From an uncultured bacterium (GTDB taxonomy: Bacteria > Bacillota > Negativicutes > Acidaminococcales > Acidaminococcaceae): a stretch of 27,504 nt of DNA. How positions within the stretch are numbered: the stretch's first letter is position 1; each line of letters begins with the position of its first letter. The notes beneath the pieces are model-generated. The model saw nothing but the letters and a program-made list of their open reading frames with translations, was not told where the DNA came from and searched no databases. The translations under genes were made by a program, and so were the position numbers. The DNA lies in contig CAJMQS010000027.1 in assembly GCA_905215645.1 (NCBI GenBank), forward strand, positions 1-27,504, given 5' to 3'. Positions 8,353 through 15,866 of this stretch are shown here, one piece after another.

Positions 8353-9270
8353 ATGATTACGACTGCTGTGATTCTGGTCGCAGTGCTGGGCGGTGCATTC
8401 GGCCTGGTACTGGCTACGGCCAGCAAGAAATTTGCCGTTGAAGAAGATCCCCGGATCGGGGAGATCACCAACCTGCTGCCCGGCGCCAACTGCGGCGGGT
8501 GCGGATATGCCGGCTGCGGAGCCATGGCTGACGCCATCGTTTCCGGCCAGGAAAAGGATGCCACCAAATGCGTGGTCTGCAATGCGGAAAATAAAAAAGC
8601 CATTGCCGCCATCATGGGTGTGGAAAGTAATGATGACGAAAACGCCGTCCGCAGCATCCCCCGTCTCCACTGCAACGGCTGCACGGCCAACCGGACCCCT
8701 GTGGCCAACCGGGAAGGCATCAAGAACTGCTATGTGAAGGCTGCTAACGCCGGCGGCCCTGGCCAGTGCAACTTCGGCTGCTTCGGGGACGGTGCCTGCG
8801 TGGACGCCTGCAACTTCGGTGCCCTGAAAATCGGCGAAAACGGCCTGCCGGAATTCGACTACAACAAATGCGTCAGCTGCGGTGCCTGCGCCAAGGCCTG
8901 CCCTCAGCTGCTGATCGAAATGATCCCGGCGGATAAGAAAGTCCTGGTCCAGTGCAACAACCGGGAAAAGGGCAAAGCTGCCATGACCAACTGCAAGGTG
9001 TCCTGCATCAGCTGCGGCATCTGCGTGAAGACCTGCCCCAAACAGGCCATCACTCTGGAAGACGGCCCCAACGGCAGCATCCCGGTCATCGACTACACCA
9101 AGTGCGTGGGCTGCGGCCTGTGCACCATGAAGTGTCCTCGGAAGTGCCTGGTGAAGATCAATCCTGTCACCGGTACGCCTGAAGCCCCTGCCAAGGAAGA
9201 ACCCACCGGCTGCGCCTGCTGTGCCATGGCCGCTCAGTGCCCTTCCGCCCAGGCCCAAAAGCAGAAATAA
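8353..9270 (+). CDS. rnfB: Rnf complex subunit RnfB (multi-cluster ferredoxin)
   Basis: The 305-residue electron-entry subunit receives electrons from reduced ferredoxin. An N-terminal hydrophobic anchor (about 2-22) is followed by the 4Fe-4S Fes domain (NCGGCGYAGCG) and several ferredoxin motifs: CVSCGACAKACP, CISCGICVKTCP and CVGCGLCTMKCP. This is the long form seen in anaerobic Firmicutes rather than the roughly 190-residue proteobacterial form. A Cys-containing tail (GCACCAMAAQCP) near the C-terminus is less usual. TTAGGAG precedes the start by about 9 nt. Confidence 0.95.
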   Translation: MITTAVILVAVLGGAFGLVLATASKKFAVEEDPRIGEITNLLPGANCGGCGYAGCGAMADAIVSGQEKDATKCVVCNAENKKAIAAIMGVESNDDENAVRSIPRLHCNGCTANRTPVANREGIKNCYVKAANAGGPGQCNFGCFGDGACVDACNFGALKIGENGLPEFDYNKCVSCGACAKACPQLLIEMIPADKKVLVQCNNREKGKAAMTNCKVSCISCGICVKTCPKQAITLEDGPNGSIPVIDYTKCVGCGLCTMKCPRKCLVKINPVTGTPEAPAKEEPTGCACCAMAAQCPSAQAQKQK

Positions 9271-9283
9271 CATGAGGACCTCT

Positions 9284-10285
9284 ATGAAAAAACTATTAGC
9301 TTCGCTTCTGGTTTTCAGCAGCCTGACTTGTGCAGGCTGCTTTTTTCAAACCGAAAAACACGAAGACACCCGGTTCATGATGGACACCATCGTGACCATC
9401 ACCACCACCGGTGACAGCAAAAAGGACCTGACAGATGCCACCAACGACGCTCTCCAGCTGTTCCAGACCATTGCCAACCAGACGGATCCCTATACGGAAC
9501 AGGGGCCGGAGGACCTGTATGCCGTGAACCAGAGTGCCGGGAAGGGACCCCACAAAGCCTCTCCCTATCTCATGGACATCCTGAGCCAGGTCCAGCCCAT
9601 GGGGAACCGGGATCTGGACCTGACCTTGGGCCCGGTGATCCAGGTATGGAACGCCCACAAAGAAGCCAAGACCGTCCCCAGCCAGGAAGAAGTGGCCCAG
9701 GCACTGGCCAAAACCGGTCCTGAGAAGTATACTGTAGACACAGCCGCCAATACGGTGACCCTGGCCCCCGGTGCCCAGCTGGATCTGGGAGCGGTGGCCA
9801 AAGGCTATGCAGTGGAACAAACGGCGGACCTCTTGAGCCGGGACAAACGGATCAAGACCGCCCTCATCAACGCAGGAGGCAACATCAAAGTGCTGGGCAC
9901 CAAAGAGGATGGCAGTCCTTGGAAGATCGGCATCCAAGACCCCCGGAACCCCCAGAAGATCCTGGGGACCCTGGCAGTAAAGGACGGTACGGCCATCGCC
10001 ACCAGCGGGGATTACCAGCGGTACTATGAAGTGGACGGGAAGCGGTACCACCATATCCTGGATCCCCAGACCGGCTGGCCAGCCTGGCATGCCCGTTCCG
10101 TCACCGTGGTCACCCATTCGGCCTTCTGGGCGGATTATTATTCCACCCTGCTCTTTGTACTTCCGGAAGACAAGGCCATGGCCCTGGTGGAAAAAGATCC
10201 CAACCTGGAAATGCTCTATGTGGACCTGGAGGGGAAGACCTATGTATCCTCCGGCCTGAAAGACATCTATACCCCAGAAAAATAA
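9284..10285 (+). CDS. apbE: FAD:protein FMN transferase (ApbE), lipoprotein
   Basis: The 333-residue exported enzyme attaches FMN through a phosphoester bond to threonine in target flavoproteins, here presumably RnfD and RnfG. A lipoprotein signal with cysteine in LTCAGCFF anchors it outside the cytoplasmic membrane, where the RnfG domain lies. Family motifs include FMMDTIVTITTTG, DLGAVAKGYAVE, NAGGNIKVLG and ATSGDYQRYYEVDG, followed by HHILDPQTGWP. The ATG at 9284 follows TGAGGA; in-frame starts upstream fall inside rnfB or lack a site. It begins 13 nt after rnfB. Confidence 0.93.
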   Translation: MKKLLASLLVFSSLTCAGCFFQTEKHEDTRFMMDTIVTITTTGDSKKDLTDATNDALQLFQTIANQTDPYTEQGPEDLYAVNQSAGKGPHKASPYLMDILSQVQPMGNRDLDLTLGPVIQVWNAHKEAKTVPSQEEVAQALAKTGPEKYTVDTAANTVTLAPGAQLDLGAVAKGYAVEQTADLLSRDKRIKTALINAGGNIKVLGTKEDGSPWKIGIQDPRNPQKILGTLAVKDGTAIATSGDYQRYYEVDGKRYHHILDPQTGWPAWHARSVTVVTHSAFWADYYSTLLFVLPEDKAMALVEKDPNLEMLYVDLEGKTYVSSGLKDIYTPEK

Positions 10286-10294
10286 GGAGACCTT

Positions 10295-10672
10295 ATGCGC
10301 AAGAATGATTTTTGGCTGATCCTGGTCCTGCTGGTACTGGCAGCAGGGAGCTGGTTCCTGTTCCGTTCCGACAGTACGCCCCGGGATAAAGTCCTGGTGG
10401 TCCGAAAAGACCAGCAGGTGCTCCAGCGGATCGAACTGAAAAAAGTGACCTCGGAGACCAAGCTGATCGTGCCGGTGGAACATGGAGAACTGGTCATCGC
10501 TTATGACAGAGAAGGGGGCCGAGTACTCTCCTCCCCCTGTCCGGACCAGGTCTGCGTCCACCAGGGAAAGATCACCCGTTCCGGCCAGACCATCGCCTGC
10601 GTACCGGAAAAGGTCCTTGTCACCATTACCACAGCAGTAAAGGAAAATGATCATGATGCCATCCTCCGCTAA
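10295..10672 (+). CDS. Membrane-anchored NusG-domain-II protein
   Basis: The 125-residue protein has one N-terminal transmembrane helix (about 7-24) and an extracytoplasmic domain of the NusG-II type. Characteristic segments are SPCPDQVCVHQGKI and GQTIACVPEKVLVTI, with three cysteines. The molecular function is not known. The family is commonly found beside ApbE and FMN-binding proteins, which fits this position 9 nt after apbE. Its end overlaps the following gene by about 20 nt. Confidence 0.85.
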   Translation: MRKNDFWLILVLLVLAAGSWFLFRSDSTPRDKVLVVRKDQQVLQRIELKKVTSETKLIVPVEHGELVIAYDREGGRVLSSPCPDQVCVHQGKITRSGQTIACVPEKVLVTITTAVKENDHDAILR

Positions 10673-11180
10673 ACTTTCCATCCACGAAATCACCCAGCTG
10701 GGCGTCCTCCTGGCAGCTGCCATCGCCCTCCGGCTGGCAGAAACCAGCCTGGCCTGGCTGCTGCCCCTGCCGGGAGCCCACCTGGGGCTGGCCAATACGG
10801 TGACCATCATCGTCCTGTACCTCTACGGACCGGGCAAGGGAGCGCTGTTCCTGGCCAGCCGGATCCTCCTGACCGGTCTCCTGTTCACGGGGCTTTTGAG
10901 CCCCGGTTTCTTGATCGGGCTGGGAGGCGCCGCCCTGAGCTTTGTGGGCATGGCCCTGGGAGAGAAGCACCATTGGTTCTCCACCATCGGGATCGGCCTT
11001 CTTGGAGCCTTCCTCCACAACTGCGGCCAGATCCTGATGGCGGTGGCCATCATGCGCACCCCGGCCCTGTTCTCCTACCTGCCGGTGCTGATTGCCATCG
11101 GCATCCCCACCGGCCTGTTCACCGGCTTTTTGGCCGGTTTCTTCCTGGAGAGGATGAAGGAGAAGGGCAGCGCCGCCTGA
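10653..11180 (+). CDS. Gx transporter / heptaprenyl diphosphate synthase component I family membrane protein
   Basis: The protein has about 175 residues and roughly five hydrophobic helices, with PLPGAHLGLANTVTIIVLYL near residues 30-50 and GAALSFVGMALGEKH. I recognise the Hpre_diP_synt_I/Gx transporter family. The name comes from a synthase subunit, but the sequence looks like an ECF-type membrane component and its role here is unknown. ATGs at 10647, 10653 and 10656 are in frame; AAGGA (10640-10644) gives the best spacing to 10653. It is the last gene of the rnf operon. A hairpin spans its stop codon. Confidence 0.8.
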   Translation: MMPSSAKLSIHEITQLGVLLAAAIALRLAETSLAWLLPLPGAHLGLANTVTIIVLYLYGPGKGALFLASRILLTGLLFTGLLSPGFLIGLGGAALSFVGMALGEKHHWFSTIGIGLLGAFLHNCGQILMAVAIMRTPALFSYLPVLIAIGIPTGLFTGFLAGFFLERMKEKGSAA

Positions 11181-11193
11181 AGGGCGCTGCCCT
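11164..11193 (+). terminator. GC-rich hairpin spanning the stop codon of the last rnf-operon gene
   Basis: AGGGCAGCGCC (11164-11174) pairs with GGCGCTGCCCT (11183-11193), with the TGA stop in the loop. No U-tract follows, so it may be a 3'-end stabiliser rather than an intrinsic terminator. Repeat B1 starts directly after it. Confidence 0.45.
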
Positions 11194-11378
11194 AGTCGGG
11201 AGTCAGAAGTCGGAAGTCGGAAGCCCCAGGACAAATTTGCAGGCAAATTTTTGAATATGAAGGACCTTTGCACGAAACGGTTGCTCAGAACAACCTCGAC
11301 ACTAGTTCTACACAGCCAGAAGAATCCGTCCAGCAAGACGGATTCTATCCTAAGGCTTCTGACTCCAGACTTCCGACT
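11194..11378 (+). repeat. Family B intergenic element, copy B1 (185 bp)
   Basis: The left end is AGTCGGG AGTCAGA AGTCGGA AGTCGGA AGCC. The right end, on the opposite strand, is AGTCGGA AGTCTGG AGTCAGA AGCC. These form heptamer-built terminal inverted repeats. The core contains AAATTTGC-N-GCAAATTT and a GGATTC/GAATCC-containing hairpin near the right end. B2 at 22151-22335 has exactly the same length and a diverged version of the core in the opposite orientation. No open frame is present. Confidence 0.8.
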
Positions 11379-11379
11379 T

Positions 11380-11430
11380 GTGGTGCTGCCTGGCAGCACT
11401 TTGTGACCGAGCTGCCAACGGCAGCTCTGT
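11380..11430 (+). other. Two short hairpins between B1 and the glycosylase gene
   Basis: GTGCTGCC/GGCAGCAC (about 11383-11399) and AGCTGCC/GGCAGCT (about 11410-11426) fold next to the AAAGGAG ribosome site at about 11431-11437. They could be a weak terminator or a leader structure. I see no T-tract. Confidence 0.35.
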
Positions 11431-11448
11431 AAAGGAGCATACAAATCC

Positions 11449-12093
11449 ATGGAACCTGCAAACTTTGACGAACTGAAAAAACAGCTGGAAGACTGCACCG
11501 CCTGCCCCCTCCGCCAGGACTGCCAGGCCCCAGTGGGCTGGTTCGGCAGCCTGGAAAGCCCTCTCATGATCGTGGGAGAAGGCCCTGGAGGCGTGGAGGA
11601 TGACTACGGCTGTCCTCTCATCGGGCCCAGCGGCCAGCTGCTGGACCGGGCCCTCTGGTCCGTCCGGATCACTCGGGACCGGGTCTATACCACCAATGTA
11701 ATCAAATGCCGGCCCAAAGGGAACCGGACTCCCACCGTGGAAGAAGGGGCCTTCTGTGCCCAAAAATGGCTGGAACAGGAGATCCGTCTCCTCCAGCCCA
11801 AGGTGATCCTGGCGCTGGGCAGTGTAGCCCTCCGGTATTTCAAGGGACCGGACGCCCGGATCACCCGGGAACGGGGCCAATGGTTCACCACCCCCGAAGG
11901 GATCCCCTGCCTGGCCACTTTCCATCCCTCCTATCTGCTCCGGCTCACCGGCCAGTCCCAGATTGCCGCCAAATGGGAAGTCTTCCACGACCTGGAAGCC
12001 ATCAAAGCCAAAGTGGAGGAACAGTGCCCCGGGTACAGCTGGAACAGCGGCGCTCCGGTCCATCTGTTTGAGTTGTTCAGGAAAAGGGGCTGA
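11449..12093 (+). CDS. Uracil-DNA glycosylase, family 4-like (Fe-S)
   Basis: The 214-residue protein excises uracil from DNA. Cys16 and Cys19 (CTACPL) together with KCRPKGNR and AFCAQKWL supply the cluster cysteines of family 4/5 enzymes. Motif A appears as GEGPGGVEDDYGCPLIGPSG and motif B as the HPSYLLR segment. The usual family motif is GEAPG...EDxxGxPFVGxAG, so this version is slightly unusual (GPSG instead of G.AG). It has its own ribosome site and follows repeat B1, so it is probably transcribed separately from rnf, although no promoter is obvious. It ends in a clear terminator. Confidence 0.9.
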   Translation: MEPANFDELKKQLEDCTACPLRQDCQAPVGWFGSLESPLMIVGEGPGGVEDDYGCPLIGPSGQLLDRALWSVRITRDRVYTTNVIKCRPKGNRTPTVEEGAFCAQKWLEQEIRLLQPKVILALGSVALRYFKGPDARITRERGQWFTTPEGIPCLATFHPSYLLRLTGQSQIAAKWEVFHDLEAIKAKVEEQCPGYSWNSGAPVHLFELFRKRG

Positions 12094-12121
12094 AAAGGCT
12101 GCCGTCCTGCGGCAGCCTTTT
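12093..12121. terminator. Bidirectional intrinsic terminator after the uracil-DNA glycosylase
   Basis: AAAAGGCTGCCG (12093-12104) pairs with CGGCAGCCTTTT (12110-12121), giving a 12-bp stem with A- and T-tracts. It overlaps the stop codon. Unlike the TGTTGC hairpins of this window, its arms are unrelated and it has a proper U-tract. Confidence 0.85.
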
Positions 12122-12124
12122 CTG

Positions 12125-12133
12125 TGCTAAAAT
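12125..12133 (+). promoter_or_regulatory. Extended -10 promoter candidate for the MEMO-AMMECR1 gene
   Basis: TGC immediately before TAAAAT forms an extended -10 element just after the terminator. No good -35 is visible. The position, about 25 nt before the start codon, is plausible. Confidence 0.4.
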
Positions 12134-12155
12134 AAAGGAAAGAGAGGTGTTTCCT

Positions 12156-13553
12156 ATGACAATCCTTGCTTCTTTTGCTGTCCCCCATCCCCCCATCATC
12201 CTCCCGGAAGTCGGCCGGGGGGAAGAGAGGAAGATCGCCGCTACCACGGCCGCCTATGAGGCCGCCATGAAACAGGCGGCGGAATTCCAGCCGGATACCC
12301 TGATCATCACCAGTCCCCATGCGGAAATGTACCTGGATTACTTCCACATCGCCCCAGGCCGGGAAGCCCAGGGGAATTTCGCCCAATTCGGTGCCTCCCA
12401 GGTAGAAATTTCCGTCCAGTACGACCGGGATCTGGCCGCCCTGATCGCCGATGAGGCAGAAAAAGCCGGCATCCCTGCCGGATTTGAAGGAGAACGGAAT
12501 CCGGACCTGGACCACGGTACCCTGATTCCCCTCTATTTCTACCGGAAATTCGGGTCCCTGGAAAAGGTCCGGATCGTGTGGATCGGCCTTTCCGGCATGT
12601 CTTCTGCGATCCATTACCGGTTCGGCCAGTGCATCCGGGATGCGGCAGAAAAGTTGGGGCGCCGGGCAGTGTTCATCGCCAGCGGGGACCTGTCCCACAA
12701 ACTGAAAGAAGCTGGCCCTTATGGGTATGTACCGGAAGGCCCTGTCTTCGACCGGCAGTGTACGGAAGCCCTGGGCCAGGGAGATTTCTTCCGCCTCCTG
12801 ACCCTGGACCATTCCCTGTGCACCCGTGCCGCCGAATGCGGCCTCCGTTCCTTCTGGATCATGGCCGGTGCCTGGGACGGCACTGCGGTCCGCTCCCATC
12901 TCCTGTCCCATGAAGGACCTTTTGGGGTAGGGTACGGAGTGGCTTCCTTCCTAGGAGAAGGCCTGGACCCCAACCGGAAATTCCTCCGTCCCCTGCTGGA
13001 AGCAGAAAGAAAGCAGCGGGCAGAGCGGATCGCCCAGGAAGATCCCTATGTGAAACTGGCCCGTTTGGCCGTGGAAACCTATGTAAAAAGCCATGGAATC
13101 GCCCCCCTGCCGGCTGATCTTCCCTCGGAAATGCTCCATACCCGGGCCGGCGCCTTTGTGTCCCTCCATCTCCAGGATCAGCTCCGGGGCTGCATCGGCA
13201 CTTTCCTGCCCACCCAGGACTGCCTGGCCCGGGAGATCCTGCTGAACGGGATCGCAGCCGCCACCCGGGATCCCCGTTTCCCCGCCGTCCGCCGGGAAGA
13301 ACTGCCTTATCTGGAATACAATGTGGATGTGCTCAGCACCCCGGAACCGATCTCTGGGCCGGAGGAACTGGATCCTCGGAAGTATGGGGTCATCGTGAAA
13401 AGTGCTCAAGACGAACGGAGAGGCCTTCTGCTGCCCGATTTGGATGGAGTGGATACCGTAGCTGCCCAAATCTCCATCGCCCGTCAGAAAGGAAATATCG
13501 CGGCCAAAGAGCCTGTCAACTTATTCCGGTTCCAGGTGGTGAGGCACAGATGA
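12156..13553 (+). CDS. AmmeMemoRadiSam system protein B/A fusion (MEMO-like + AMMECR1)
   Basis: The 465-residue protein joins two families often encoded separately. Residues about 1-270 are a MEMO/LigB-like domain, a class III extradiol dioxygenase fold, with SPHAEMYLDYF, DHGTLIPLYF and SGDLSHK carrying potential metal ligands. Residues about 290-465 are an AMMECR1 domain with LRGCIGTFLPT and ATRDPRFPAVRREELPYLE. The biochemical role of this bacterial system is not established. A GTG at 12147 is in frame but lies within the AGAGAGGTG ribosome site, so ATG 12156 is preferred. The stop overlaps the radical SAM gene by 4 nt. Confidence 0.9.
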   Translation: MTILASFAVPHPPIILPEVGRGEERKIAATTAAYEAAMKQAAEFQPDTLIITSPHAEMYLDYFHIAPGREAQGNFAQFGASQVEISVQYDRDLAALIADEAEKAGIPAGFEGERNPDLDHGTLIPLYFYRKFGSLEKVRIVWIGLSGMSSAIHYRFGQCIRDAAEKLGRRAVFIASGDLSHKLKEAGPYGYVPEGPVFDRQCTEALGQGDFFRLLTLDHSLCTRAAECGLRSFWIMAGAWDGTAVRSHLLSHEGPFGVGYGVASFLGEGLDPNRKFLRPLLEAERKQRAERIAQEDPYVKLARLAVETYVKSHGIAPLPADLPSEMLHTRAGAFVSLHLQDQLRGCIGTFLPTQDCLAREILLNGIAAATRDPRFPAVRREELPYLEYNVDVLSTPEPISGPEELDPRKYGVIVKSAQDERRGLLLPDLDGVDTVAAQISIARQKGNIAAKEPVNLFRFQVVRHR

Positions 13554-14392
13554 CGGAAGCGCCATCCCTCCTCACCTGCTCCCTCTGTCCCCACCACTGC
13601 CGGCTGGCCCCGGGGCAGACCGGTTTCTGCCGGGCCCGGAGCCAGCGGGAGGGGAGGATCCGTCCGGACAATTACGGCTTCCTCACCTCCCTGGCCCTGG
13701 ATCCTATCGAAAAAAAGCCCCTCCGCCGCTTCCATCCCGGAAGCCAGATCCTGTCTCTGGGCAGCTGGGGCTGCAATCTCCGCTGCCCCTTCTGTCAGAA
13801 CGCCTCCATTTCCCAGGCCGGGGCAGAAACAGCCCGGCTGCAGCTTGATCCGGAACAGCTGCTAGCCCTGGCCCTGGAATACCGGGAGAAAGCCGGCAGC
13901 ATCGGAGTGGCCTTCACCTACAACGAACCCTTGGTAGGCTATGAATATGTCCGGGACTGTGCCCGGCTGCTGAAGGAAAACGGACTCTGCACCGTCCTGG
14001 TGACCAACGGGACCCTCTGCCGGGAGCCTTGGGAAGCCCTGCTGCCCCTGGTGGACGCCGCCAACATCGACCTGAAGGGGTTCACCCCGGCATTCTACCA
14101 GTGGCTCCAGGGGGACCTGGAAACGGTGAAGACCAATATCCAACTGGCGGTGGAAGCCGGCTGCCATGTGGAAGTGACCACCCTGGTAATCCCAGGAAAA
14201 AACGACGGAGCCGAAGACATGGAAAAGGAGGCCCAATGGCTGGCCTCCCTATCTCCGGATCTCCCCCTCCATATTTCCCGGTACTTCCCCCGCTGGCACT
14301 TGGAACTCTCTCCCACTCCGGTAGCAACCGTCTATCATCTGGCCGCCCTGGCCCGGAAGTGGCTGAAGTACGTGTATGAAGGGAATTGCTGA
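13550..14392 (+). CDS. amrS: AmmeMemoRadiSam system radical SAM enzyme
   Basis: The 280-residue protein has an N-terminal Cys segment (CSLCPHHCRLAPGQTGFC) followed by the radical SAM motif GCNLRCPFCQN. The layout resembles pyruvate formate-lyase activating enzymes. YNEPLVGYEYVRD and NIDLKGFTPAFY are typical of the AmmeMemoRadiSam group. The substrate is unknown. It is translationally coupled to the fusion gene upstream by an ATGA overlap, which supports a joint function. It ends at the stem-loop and repeat A2. Confidence 0.92.
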   Translation: MTEAPSLLTCSLCPHHCRLAPGQTGFCRARSQREGRIRPDNYGFLTSLALDPIEKKPLRRFHPGSQILSLGSWGCNLRCPFCQNASISQAGAETARLQLDPEQLLALALEYREKAGSIGVAFTYNEPLVGYEYVRDCARLLKENGLCTVLVTNGTLCREPWEALLPLVDAANIDLKGFTPAFYQWLQGDLETVKTNIQLAVEAGCHVEVTTLVIPGKNDGAEDMEKEAQWLASLSPDLPLHISRYFPRWHLELSPTPVATVYHLAALARKWLKYVYEGNC

Positions 14393-14397
14393 AAAGG

Positions 14398-14421
14398 GGG
14401 CTGTTGCGCATGCAACAGCCC
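14398..14421. terminator. Short GGGCTGTTGC stem-loop after the radical SAM gene
   Basis: A 10-bp stem (14398-14407 with 14412-14421) is preceded by GAAAAG right after the stop codon. It is followed immediately by repeat A2 rather than a U-tract. The arrangement mirrors 224-247. Confidence 0.6.
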
Positions 14422-14584
14422 GTCATACGTCATAGATCATACGTCATACGCCGATGGAAGCCAGCTCTACTGGCTTCGAATTTAAGAAAATCAGTTGAAC
14501 GTTATAGCGGGTTTTAAAATTTCAAAATCAATTTGGAAAAATTGATTTCCAAAAGCGTATGACGTATGACGACTGACGTATGAC
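14422..14584 (-). repeat. Family A intergenic element, copy A2 (163 bp, inverted to A1)
   Basis: Heptamer terminal repeats lie at 14422-14451 and 14555-14584. Relative to the reverse complement of A1, I count one difference in the 103-bp core and two in one terminal repeat. The terminal repeat next to the long hairpin is identical. The flanking hairpins are also conserved, so the whole unit of about 235 bp is duplicated and inverted. Confidence 0.85.
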
Positions 14585-14587
14585 GAA

Positions 14588-14630
14588 GGGGTTGTTGCAC
14601 GTGTGTGGTTTTCACACGTGCAACAGCCCC
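14588..14630. terminator. Long GTTGCACGTGTG stem-loop before the small exported protein gene end
   Basis: An 18-bp stem (14588-14605 with 14613-14630) contains one G-U pair. A six-T run on the plus strand lies between the hairpin and the minus-strand gene end at 14639. In the sense of that gene it is A-tract then hairpin without U-tract. Confidence 0.6.
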
Positions 14631-14638
14631 CGTCTTTT

Positions 14639-15007
14639 TTATCTCCACCACCCTGCTTTCTGCTGCATGGGCGGACGTTTTTTGTTCTGATTCTGCTGAC
14701 GCTGTCTCCGTTCTTCTTCTTTTCTTCTCCGGATCTCTGCTTCCCGTCTCTTCCGGGCTTCTGCTTCCCGTTTCTTCTGGATTTCCTTCTGGCGTTTTTC
14801 AAAAGCCTTCTGGTTCCCATTGTCCCGCCGTTCCATCCGAGGTCCTTGGTTGTTCCAGGGAGTGGCCGCTTCGGCTTTGCTGCTCACCATAGCGCTGGCA
14901 CCCAGCACCAGGGTCACGCCCAGCAGGAAGATGCTGGTCACTTTCTTGAAACGGTCCTTCAGGGTTTCATAAGGTTTAGCCATTGCATAGGTCACGATCT
15001 TTGTCAT
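14639..15007 (-). CDS. Small exported or membrane-anchored Arg/Glu/Lys-rich protein
   Basis: The 122-residue product has a hydrophobic segment at about 26-46 (SIFLLGVTLVLGASAMVSS) followed by KAEAATP, which looks like a signal peptide with a long N-region. From about 60 to 110 it is a highly charged segment (QKEIQKKREAEARKRREAEI...) predicted to form a single helix or coiled coil, ending with WWR. I do not recognise a family. The start has GGAGGT 8 nt upstream. It follows the PepSY-like gene by 15 bp and is probably co-transcribed under TCS1 control. It may bind or be a substrate of the neighbouring protein, but this is inference. Confidence 0.7.
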   Translation of the reverse strand: MTKIVTYAMAKPYETLKDRFKKVTSIFLLGVTLVLGASAMVSSKAEAATPWNNQGPRMERRDNGNQKAFEKRQKEIQKKREAEARKRREAEIRRRKEEERRQRQQNQNKKRPPMQQKAGWWR

Positions 15008-15022
15008 AATGGATTACCTCCT

Positions 15023-15820
15023 TCAGTCCAGCAGCTGCTGGATGGGATTCAGTTTATGGACCTGTCCATGGAGGACCTGTCCGTTTTGGGCATCTACTAA
15101 GAACTGGTAGCGCATGCCGTCTTTTTCACACCGAGCAAGATACACTCCCGGGAAAGCATTGGCCGCTTTGGCCATCTCCGGACGGGGCATTCCCGGCTGG
15201 TCCATGGCACCGGGCTGGTTCTGGTTTCCCTTCCGGTTTTCCTGGGCGCCGTTCTGTCCAGGCTGTCCTGCCGGCTGCTGTCCTTGGACATCCCCTTGGC
15301 CGGGGCGGCCATTCTGTCCGGGCTGCCCCGGCTGACCGAACTGGCCATCCTGTCCAGGCTGCCCCTGCCGTTTGTCCTCTTTCCGTCCGGATTCCTCCCG
15401 ACGGTCGGACTGTTTCTTGCGGTCTTTTCTTTCCTGTTTCTTTTCCTTCTTGCTGACCTTCCGGTCTTCTTTCTTTTCGCCCGGTTTCCGGTCATCCAAG
15501 GTGATGCTCTGGAAAGTGATGGTAGAAGGATCGGTCCCCAGGGTGCTGGCGATGTTTTCCTTCACTGCATCGGTAGAAACCAAGGTGATATTCTGCTGGG
15601 CCGCCATATTCTGGAGCATCCGGGTCTTGGCCTGGGCTTCCTGGAGCTTGGCTTCTGCCTTGGCCTTGTGCATGGCGAATTTCCCGCCCCCTGCCACAAT
15701 GGCCAGAGCCAGGAGACAGCCGGCTCCCTTTTTCAGCCGCTGAGGGGTGATCTGTTTCCGGCCCCAGTTTGCTGCTTCAACCAAACGTGCTTTGCATTGT
15801 TCCATCTTTTCTTTTTCCAT
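15023..15820 (-). CDS. Membrane-anchored PepSY-like protein with collagen-like Gly-X-Y stretch
   Basis: The 265-residue protein has a transmembrane segment around 32-48 (GCLLALAIVAGGGKFAMH). A region rich in Lys/Glu/Arg follows (about 110-145), then a Gly-Gln-Pro tract whose first part is eight Gly-X-Y triplets (GQP GQD GQF GQP GQP GQN GRP GQG). The C-terminal 45 residues (GVYLARCEKDGMRYQFLVDA) resemble a PepSY module, often found as an inhibitor or sensor partner of peptidases and two-component systems. A GGAGGG ribosome site precedes the start. The promoter carries the same operator as the TCS1 regulator promoter. Confidence 0.75.
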   Translation of the reverse strand: MEKEKMEQCKARLVEAANWGRKQITPQRLKKGAGCLLALAIVAGGGKFAMHKAKAEAKLQEAQAKTRMLQNMAAQQNITLVSTDAVKENIASTLGTDPSTITFQSITLDDRKPGEKKEDRKVSKKEKKQERKDRKKQSDRREESGRKEDKRQGQPGQDGQFGQPGQPGQNGRPGQGDVQGQQPAGQPGQNGAQENRKGNQNQPGAMDQPGMPRPEMAKAANAFPGVYLARCEKDGMRYQFLVDAQNGQVLHGQVHKLNPIQQLLD

Positions 15821-15866
15821 GTCGAACCCTCCTCAGGACTTTTGTGGTTTCCCTTTGATGGTTCTC

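Noticed and set aside
9221..9283. Longer N-terminus for ApbE starting inside rnfB
   Set aside because: The extension is not family-like and precedes a good lipoprotein signal with its own ribosome site at 9284.
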